10,380 bases of DNA, from positions 2,927 to 13,306 of the forward strand of contig PLKR01000571.1 of NCBI GenBank assembly GCA_003140655.1, given 5' to 3'. Under the pieces are notes generated by a model that was not told the origin of the DNA, made no database searches, and was given only the letters and a program-made list of their open reading frames with translations. Below, in pieces: positions 1 to 4,904 of this stretch (position 1 is the stretch's first letter; each line of letters begins with the position of its first letter). Position numbers and translations under genes: made by a program. This DNA is from Acidobacteriaceae bacterium. Its GTDB lineage: Bacteria > Acidobacteriota > Terriglobia > Terriglobales > Acidobacteriaceae.

Positions 1-39
1 GTTAGCGGAGAGAAGATCGGGTCGAGGGTGAGCGCTTAA
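1..39 (+). CDS. pyrH: 3' end of probable UMP kinase (partial)
   Basis: Reading from base 1 gives an open frame of 12 codons ending VSGEKIGSRVSA and a TAA stop at 37-39. UMP kinases (UMP to UDP, cytoplasmic pyrimidine pathway) typically end in a G-E-x-x-G-T-x-(I/V) strand, as in the E. coli tail GEKEGTLITE, and this tail fits. The next gene is frr, and pyrH directly upstream of frr is one of the most conserved bacterial gene pairs. Only the last 12 residues are visible, so the call rests on a short match plus synteny. An unrelated upstream gene cannot be excluded. Confidence 0.65.
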   Translation, partial: VSGEKIGSRVSA

Positions 40-45
40 AGCTTT

Positions 46-117
46 GGCCACGGATTCTCACGGATTCTCACAGATCTCTTGTTTATGATCCGTGGTTATC
101 CGTGAAAATCCGTGGCC
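46..117. repeat. Imperfect palindrome built of 10-nt CACGGATTNT-type units
   Basis: The left arm (46-75) carries three iterations of a CACGGATTCT-like decamer. The right arm (88-117) carries three iterations of the reverse-complement type (ATCCGTGGTT, ATCCGTGAAA, ATCCGTGGCC). The arms pair at 25 of 30 positions, with a perfect outer run of 11 bp, around a 12-nt centre (76-87). It fills most of the gap between the pyrH-like tail and frr. As RNA it would form a long hairpin, but no T-run follows, so it is not a classical intrinsic terminator. I recall similar CACGGAT-iterated elements scattered between genes in several phyla, but I cannot verify copy number here. Confidence 0.8.
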
Positions 118-133
118 GATTTTCTCTTGGGTT

Positions 134-139
134 TATAAT
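134..139 (+). promoter_or_regulatory. -10 box of a probable frr promoter
   Basis: A perfect TATAAT lies 40 nt before the frr start. The expected -35 region (about 110-117) falls in the outer right arm of the palindrome and has no good TTGACA match. The promoter is therefore supported mainly by the -10 box. If it is used, the leader is about 34 nt and carries GGAG at 167-170. Confidence 0.5.
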
Positions 140-179
140 TCACCGTTTTGATTCTTGAACTCTTACGGAGCTGACTGAT

Positions 180-770
180 ATGGCTCAAGCAACCATGGCC
201 GCGATTCCGGGCCTTAGAGAAACATACGTACAACTGAAGACGCGGATGGACAAGGCGGTTGAAGATTTCCGCAAGGCGATGGCGGCCACGCGCACCGGGC
301 GCGCCTCGGTGCACATGCTGGACGGGGTGAGCGTCGACTATTACGGCCAACAGATGCCACTGAATCAGATTGCGGCTGTCCACGCGCCGGAACCGCAGAT
401 GATTACGGTGCAACCCTTCGATCCGTCGCAGATCGGCCCGATCGAGAAAGCGATTCGTTCCGCCGAACTCGGGCTGAATCCGATGAACGACGGCAAGCTG
501 ATCCGCGTGCCGGTCCCGGCGCTGACCCAGGAACGCCGCCAAGACATGGTGAAACATCTGCACAAGGTGCTCGAGGAGCACCGCACTGCAGTGCGGAATA
601 TTCGCCGCGATGGCAATGACGCCATCAAGAAGGCGATGAAGGACAAGAAGATCACCGAGGACGACGAGAAGCGGTCGTTGGAGGAGATCCAGAAGCTTAC
701 CGACGACGAAATCAAGAAGATGGAAGAGATGAGCAAGGCGAAAGAGAAAGAAGTTCTGGAGCTGAAGTAG
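180..770 (+). CDS. frr: Ribosome recycling factor
   Basis: The 196-residue product matches ribosome recycling factor along its length. RRF acts with EF-G in the cytoplasm to split the post-termination ribosome and release mRNA and tRNA. Visible signatures are RMDKAVEDFRK followed by RTGRAS (N-terminal helix of the three-helix bundle), the YYG/PLNQIA segment of the small beta domain, LGLNP, IRVPVPALTQERR, and the conserved VRNIRRDGND helix with its arginines. A lysine/glutamate-rich C-terminal helix ends the protein. Usual length is about 185, and the extra residues are N-terminal. The ATG at 180 has GGAG at 167-170 with 9-nt spacing, so it is preferred over the in-frame ATG at 195, which would give a length nearer the family norm but lacks a ribosome site. 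It sits downstream of a pyrH-like tail, as expected. Confidence 0.97.
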   Translation: MAQATMAAIPGLRETYVQLKTRMDKAVEDFRKAMAATRTGRASVHMLDGVSVDYYGQQMPLNQIAAVHAPEPQMITVQPFDPSQIGPIEKAIRSAELGLNPMNDGKLIRVPVPALTQERRQDMVKHLHKVLEEHRTAVRNIRRDGNDAIKKAMKDKKITEDDEKRSLEEIQKLTDDEIKKMEEMSKAKEKEVLELK

Positions 771-807
771 ACCTCGAAATCCCTTAGCGCAACGCTGAAA
801 CCGAGGT
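771..807 (+). other. Hairpin immediately after the frr stop
   Basis: The stem ACCTCG (771-776) pairs with CGAGGT (802-807), enclosing an inner stem 784-789/793-798 with a 3-nt CAA loop and an asymmetric internal loop. It starts on the base after the TAG stop. No T-tract follows, so an intrinsic terminator is not supported. It could protect the 3' end or act as a processing site. The remaining 208 bases up to the next gene show a 6-bp hairpin (897-902/912-917) and no convincing promoter. Confidence 0.4.
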
Positions 808-1016
808 ACATGTCCAGCCAGTCGCTGCACTCGGCGCGACCTCTAAACCCCTGAATCCCAGCCACATAGCGGCTTTCCGATCAGGTAAGGTGTCTGGTAA
901 CCACGACCCTAGGTTACGCGACATCCCCAGGGACGGCGTGTTTCCATCATGGTGAAGCAAATCGGCTCCCCCAAAAAAAGAGAACTTGGACCAAATCTTT
1001 GAATCGGAGGTTTGCC

Positions 1017-2411
1017 ATGAAAAAAATTCTTGGGATTGCACTTTCGCTTGCGCTTTCGATGCTCGGAGCGAGTTGCGGCGGGGGATCAAGCTCGTCCCCG
1101 GTTTCGTCCTCGCAGTCGTCGGCTGTTTTCGTGACCGGCGAAGATGCTCCGCTGGCCTCGGTGGTCGGTTTTGATGTCACCATCAACTCGATCACTCTGA
1201 ACGGCAACAACGGTTCGCCGCAGGTGTTGTCCACGCCCACCACGGTGGATTTCGCCCGCCTCCTGGGGTTGCGTTCTCCGCTGGCGTTCAACACCGTTCC
1301 CGCGGACACCTACAACAGCGCCACGTTCTCGTTGTCGAGTCCAGCAATTTCCTGGGTGGATATGAGCACCACTCCGCCATCGATCGGTGCACCCATCACC
1401 GTCTACTTTAGCCCGACTACCGGTTCGGCCACGCAGACCACGGTCACAGTAAATTTCCCAACGGCGATGGTCGTAGGCAGCAACGGCTTAGCGGGGCTGA
1501 GAATGGAATTTGACATCCGGCAATCGGTTGCGGTCGATGGAAGCGGCCAGATCACGGGCGCCGTGAATCCGGTTATTTATGCCAACGCGGTGAAGGCGAG
1601 CGATCCCAACGGGCAGGTCACCGATCTTACGGGCGGGCTGGTCTCGGCGAACGCGGCCAGCAATTCGTTTGTCATCCAGGGCCCGTATGGACGCCAGTTG
1701 ACCGTTGACGTCAGCAATACCACTCAGTTCAACAGCGGATGGAACATCAACGATCTGGCTACTCCGGCGTTTGTTGGAGTCCAGGGATCGTTCCAGGCCG
1801 ATGGCAGCCTGATGGCGAGCAACGTGGAAGTCATCACCACCTCGCAGGCTTTCCTCTCCGGGCGCGTGTTGGCGGTGAACCCGACGTCAGGGCCGGTACA
1901 GCAGATCACGCTCTGGGTGGGCGAAACCAGCGCCGACCTGGTCAGCGATGTCGACAGCATCCAGACCATCGACGTGAGCGCGGTGACGAAGTACGACATG
2001 TGCTTCTTCGACAACCTGTTCACCAACGCGCTGTTCAACGATTCGAGCGTGATCGTGGGCCAGCGCATCTTCATCGGTGGAAGCTACTCCAGCGGCGTCT
2101 TTACGCCTCAGATGATTTCGCTGCGGTTCCAGGGCGTCTACGGCACGCTAGGCACCGTGAGCATCATCAGCGGCAACGTGGGAACCTTCCAAATGCAGAA
2201 CAACGGGCTGATCGGTTATTCGCTAGGCGGGTCGCCGCTGACGGTGGCTACCGCCAACGCCACGTTGTTTATCAACACCACGGGCCTGAGCGGTCTGCAA
2301 TCCAGCGGATCGATTCCGCTGGTGGCAGGCGGTCTGCTGTTTGTGGACCCCACAACCAGCACTCCGGTGATGGCGGCGGCCGTGGTCGCGGATCCTCCGC
2401 AGCCGCAATAA
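1017..2411 (+). CDS. Secreted lipoprotein with DUF4382 and DUF5666-like domains
   Basis: The product is 464 residues. The ATG at 1017 follows GGAGG (1006-1010) at 6-nt spacing. It opens a lipoprotein-type signal (MKK, hydrophobic run, then LGAS before Cys20) followed by a Gly/Ser-rich tether, so a lipid-anchored envelope protein is likely. The lipobox has Gly at -3, which is less usual. Residues about 36-180 resemble DUF4382: the opening GEDAPLASVVGFDVTI, a NSITLNG strand, a DFARLLGL segment, and LPAGTY-like VPADTYNSATFSL. Residues about 190-260 resemble DUF5666 (repeats of the type G-x-V-x-S-x-N-x-F-x-V, then VGVQGSFQADGSLMASNV). At least one further beta repeat follows at about 265-440. These are beta-rich domains of unknown function, common in Acidobacteriota lipoproteins. 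No catalytic motif is visible. It appears monocistronic, with its own terminator. Confidence 0.85.
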   Translation: MKKILGIALSLALSMLGASCGGGSSSSPVSSSQSSAVFVTGEDAPLASVVGFDVTINSITLNGNNGSPQVLSTPTTVDFARLLGLRSPLAFNTVPADTYNSATFSLSSPAISWVDMSTTPPSIGAPITVYFSPTTGSATQTTVTVNFPTAMVVGSNGLAGLRMEFDIRQSVAVDGSGQITGAVNPVIYANAVKASDPNGQVTDLTGGLVSANAASNSFVIQGPYGRQLTVDVSNTTQFNSGWNINDLATPAFVGVQGSFQADGSLMASNVEVITTSQAFLSGRVLAVNPTSGPVQQITLWVGETSADLVSDVDSIQTIDVSAVTKYDMCFFDNLFTNALFNDSSVIVGQRIFIGGSYSSGVFTPQMISLRFQGVYGTLGTVSIISGNVGTFQMQNNGLIGYSLGGSPLTVATANATLFINTTGLSGLQSSGSIPLVAGGLLFVDPTTSTPVMAAAVVADPPQPQ

Positions 2412-2437
2412 CTCAAACTGCAACGGAGCAAGCCGTG

Positions 2438-2469
2438 AAACGGGTGGCCGCGAGGCTGCCCGTTTTCTT
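2438..2469 (+). terminator. Intrinsic terminator of the lipoprotein gene
   Basis: A 12-bp stem (2438-2449 with 2454-2465, including two G-T pairs) closes on a GCGA tetraloop of the GNRA type. It runs into TTTTCTTC. It begins 27 nt after the stop codon and separates the lipoprotein gene from the molybdoenzyme gene. Confidence 0.85.
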
Positions 2470-2503
2470 CTGCCCGTCGACCGTCGTTCACGCAAGAGCA
2501 CCT

Positions 2504-2515
2504 TATAATTGAACG
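2504..2515 (+). promoter_or_regulatory. TATAAT box placed for a leaderless transcript
   Basis: A perfect TATAAT (2504-2509) is followed by only 6 nt before the ATG at 2516. Sigma-70 start sites usually lie about 6-8 nt after the -10 box, so transcription would begin at or within a base or so of the A of the ATG. No Shine-Dalgarno sequence is present. The -35 region is weak (2481-2486 has no match). Confidence 0.65.
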
Positions 2516-4708
2516 ATGGCGAAACAGGTCGTCCATGCCGCGTGTCCGCACGATTGCCCCGATGCTTGCGGAGTTCTGATCACGGTGGAAGACGGGCATG
2601 CCACGAAGATTCAGGGTGACCCGGGGCATCCGGTGACGCGTGGATTCTTGTGCGCGAAAGTGGCGAAATATCTGGACCGGGTGTATTCGCCGGACCGGGT
2701 GCTGTACCCGATGCGGAGGGTTGCGGCGAAGGGGTTTGCGGCAAAGCAGCGGAGGTTCGCTCCGCATGGCCGGATTCCTTCGACTGCTCTCGGGACGAGC
2801 TCCTACCCGCCCGCACAAGAGTCCACGCAAGCCTGGCAGCGCATTAGCTGGGATGAAGCCCTGGATGAGATCGCGGGACGTTTCCGCAAGATCATCGCCG
2901 AGTCCGGCAGCGAGGCGATTCTGCCTTATTCCTACGGCGGAACGCTGGGGGCGCTGAATGGCGCTTCGATGGACCGCAGATTTTTCAGCCGCCTCGGCGC
3001 TTCGCAACTGGAGCGCGCGATTTGTTCGGCGGCGGGCGAGGCTGGGTTGCAATCTGTGCACGGCGAGAAGCTCGGCACCGAGCCCGAGCAATTCATCCAT
3101 TCCCGCTACATCATTGCCTGGGCTTCGAACATTCACGGAAATAATGTCCATCTCTGGCCGTTCATTGCGGAAGCGCGGCGCAAGGGCGCGAAGCTGGTGG
3201 TCATCGATCCCTACCGCACGCGGACTGCGGCCTGCGCCGACTGGTATCTTCCAATCAATCCGGGCACCGACGGCGCGCTGGCTCTGGCCATGATGCACGT
3301 GATCATCGGCGAAGGGCTGCACGATGCCGATTACCTGGCGAAGTACACGCTGGGTTTCGACGCGCTGCGGGAGAAGGTAAGAGCGTATCCGCCGGAGCGT
3401 GTGGCGCAGTGGACCGGGATTTCGGCCCAAGACATCCGCAAGCTGGCGCGGGAATATGCCACGGTACGGCCTTCGGTGATCCGGCTGAATTATGGCGTGC
3501 AGCGGTCGGAGGGCGGTGGGATGGCCACGCGCGCGATTGCGATGCTGCCCTGCGTCATCGGATCGTGGAAGGAAGTGGGTGGCGGGTTGCAGATGTCGAC
3601 CAGCGGTGCGTTTGGACTGAACAAAGATGCATTGACACGGCCCGACCTTAAGCCCGAGGGTCTCCAACATACACCGCGAACGGTGAACATGGTGGAACTG
3701 GGCACTGCGCTGAATACGCTGAGCCATCCGCCGGTCAAGGCGTTGTTCGTCTACAACTCAAATCCAGCGGCAGTTTGTCCAAATCACAATGAAGTGGTTC
3801 GCGGGCTGAAGCGTCCGGACTTGTTTACCGTTGTGCACGAACAGTTCTTCACCGACACGACGGACTATGCCGATATTGTCTTGCCGGCGACGACGTTCTT
3901 CGAGCACAAGGACTTGCAGACCGCTTATGGTCACTACTATCTGCAAGTGTCGGACCAGGCGATTGAGCCGTTGGGAAAGTGCCGGGCGAATGTTGAAGTG
4001 TTCCGGGATCTGGCCGGGCGGATGGGATTCGAGGACCCGTGCTTCGGCGAGAGTGTCGACGAGATGATCGATGGCGCGTTGGCTTCGAGCAATCCGTGGC
4101 TGGAGGGCATCAACCGGGAGCGACTGGAGCGGGAACGGCAGGTGCGGCTGAACCTCAGTGGACAGGGGTCAGTGGCCAGTGGTCAGTCAGAGCCATTTCT
4201 TCCGTTCGCCAATGGCAACTTCCGCACATCTTCGGGCAAGGCTGAACTGTACAGCGAAGCGATGAAAGTGCAAGGACTTGATCCGGTGGCCGAGTTCACG
4301 CCTCCGGCGGAGTCGCGGCATGGAGGACAGGGTGCGGCTTTCCCACTTGAACTTCTGGCGCGCAAGGCCGACAACTTCCTGAACTCGACTTTTTCGAACC
4401 TGCCTTCGGTCCAGGAGATGGAGGAGACGAACCTTCTCGAAATACATTCCGCCGATGCCCGGACGCGTGGAATTGCCGATGGAGAGATGGTGAGGGTTTA
4501 CAACCATCGAGGAGAAATCTTTTTGCAGGCGCGGGTGGACGGCGCGGTTCAGCCGGGGGTAGTTGCGGCGCGGCTGAATTGGGCCAAGCTGGGCCCTGGA
4601 CTCCGGAATATCAACGTGCTGACCTCAGAAAAACTTTCCGATCTGGGCAACTCCGCCACGTTTTATTCCGTCTTGGTTGAGGTGGAGTCAACCAAGTCCC
4701 TTCCATGA
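2516..4708 (+). CDS. Molybdopterin oxidoreductase, [4Fe-4S], DMSO reductase superfamily
   Basis: The product is 730 residues. The N-terminus carries an iron-sulfur motif with Cys10, Cys14, Cys18 and Cys46 (CPHDCPDAC ... GFLCAK). Next comes the molybdopterin domain with RISWDEALDEIA (109-120) and a likely Mo-ligating Cys170 in the ERAICSAAGEAG segment. VIDPYRTRTA, NSNPAAVCPNH and TDYADIVLPATTFFE are typical cofactor-domain motifs. A C-terminal MGD-binding domain follows (about 565-725, with LARKADNFLNSTFSN and GIADGEMVRVYNHRGE). There is no Tat signal, so the enzyme is probably cytoplasmic. No ferredoxin-like electron-transfer or membrane-anchor subunit is adjacent. The substrate cannot be told from sequence; the nearest general class is the BisC/thiosulfate-reductase-like COG0243 group. 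Two stretches look inserted: residues about 74-104, and 547-559, the latter encoded by tandem heptamers. Both keep the frame. Confidence 0.9.
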   Translation: MAKQVVHAACPHDCPDACGVLITVEDGHATKIQGDPGHPVTRGFLCAKVAKYLDRVYSPDRVLYPMRRVAAKGFAAKQRRFAPHGRIPSTALGTSSYPPAQESTQAWQRISWDEALDEIAGRFRKIIAESGSEAILPYSYGGTLGALNGASMDRRFFSRLGASQLERAICSAAGEAGLQSVHGEKLGTEPEQFIHSRYIIAWASNIHGNNVHLWPFIAEARRKGAKLVVIDPYRTRTAACADWYLPINPGTDGALALAMMHVIIGEGLHDADYLAKYTLGFDALREKVRAYPPERVAQWTGISAQDIRKLAREYATVRPSVIRLNYGVQRSEGGGMATRAIAMLPCVIGSWKEVGGGLQMSTSGAFGLNKDALTRPDLKPEGLQHTPRTVNMVELGTALNTLSHPPVKALFVYNSNPAAVCPNHNEVVRGLKRPDLFTVVHEQFFTDTTDYADIVLPATTFFEHKDLQTAYGHYYLQVSDQAIEPLGKCRANVEVFRDLAGRMGFEDPCFGESVDEMIDGALASSNPWLEGINRERLERERQVRLNLSGQGSVASGQSEPFLPFANGNFRTSSGKAELYSEAMKVQGLDPVAEFTPPAESRHGGQGAAFPLELLARKADNFLNSTFSNLPSVQEMEETNLLEIHSADARTRGIADGEMVRVYNHRGEIFLQARVDGAVQPGVVAARLNWAKLGPGLRNINVLTSEKLSDLGNSATFYSVLVEVESTKSLP
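4156..4190 (+). repeat. Five tandem CAGTGGN heptamers inside the molybdoenzyme gene
   Basis: Five consecutive 7-nt units with consensus CAGTGGN (the second has one change, the last is degenerate) occupy 35 nt of coding sequence. Because 7 is not a multiple of 3, the encoded peptide (SGQGSVASGQS) is not itself a clean repeat, so the periodicity belongs to the DNA rather than the protein. Confidence 0.85.
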
Positions 4709-4730
4709 AGCCACCGGCAAGAGTGGCGGC

Positions 4731-4761
4731 TTGGACGCTTTCCGTTTCTCTACCGTATAAT
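4731..4761 (+). promoter_or_regulatory. Probable bamA promoter
   Basis: TTGGAC (4731-4736) and a perfect TATAAT (4756-4761) are separated by 19 nt, longer than ideal. The predicted transcript starts near 4768 and gives a leader of about 137 nt before the preferred bamA start. The promoter begins 22 nt after the stop of the molybdoenzyme gene. Confidence 0.55.
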
Positions 4762-4904
4762 GATCGTTTTCCCGCATCCCAGAGGCTGAGGTCGTAGCGA
4801 TTCATTTTTGCTCTCATCCAGACATTGTTGTGTCCGGGCGTGGCCACGGTTCTTCCGGTGCCGCGCATCCTCCATCTTCTTCATTTGCACGGCTTTGCCG
4901 AAGA

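Noticed and set aside
999..1016. TTG at 999 as the lipoprotein start
   Set aside because: The GGAGG at 1006-1010 lies downstream of this TTG and is ideally spaced for ATG 1017, which also begins a typical MKK lipoprotein signal.
808..1016. Possible riboswitch upstream of the lipoprotein gene
   Set aside because: I compared it by eye with the cyclic-di-GMP-I and cobalamin consensus elements and found neither core; only short, isolated hairpins are present.
1739..2512. Plus-strand open frame overlapping the lipoprotein gene
   Set aside because: Out-of-frame reading of the DUF5666-like region and terminator; composition is Arg/Gln/His-rich and it has no domain or ribosome site.
2216..3727. Long minus-strand open frame (503 codons)
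   Set aside because: It lies opposite a clear molybdoenzyme gene and the lipoprotein 3' end, crosses a terminator, and its translation is Arg/His-rich with no recognisable domain; it is a GC-driven shadow.
4709..4732. Hairpin after the molybdoenzyme stop (GCCAC 4710-4714 with GTGGC 4723-4727) as a terminator
   Set aside because: Only 5 bp, with an 8-nt loop and no T-tract; it overlaps the bamA promoter -35, so it is not called as a terminator.
4830..4904. GTG at 4830 as the bamA start
   Set aside because: It would add 25 polar residues before a well-formed signal peptide and has no ribosome site; ATG 4905 is preferred.
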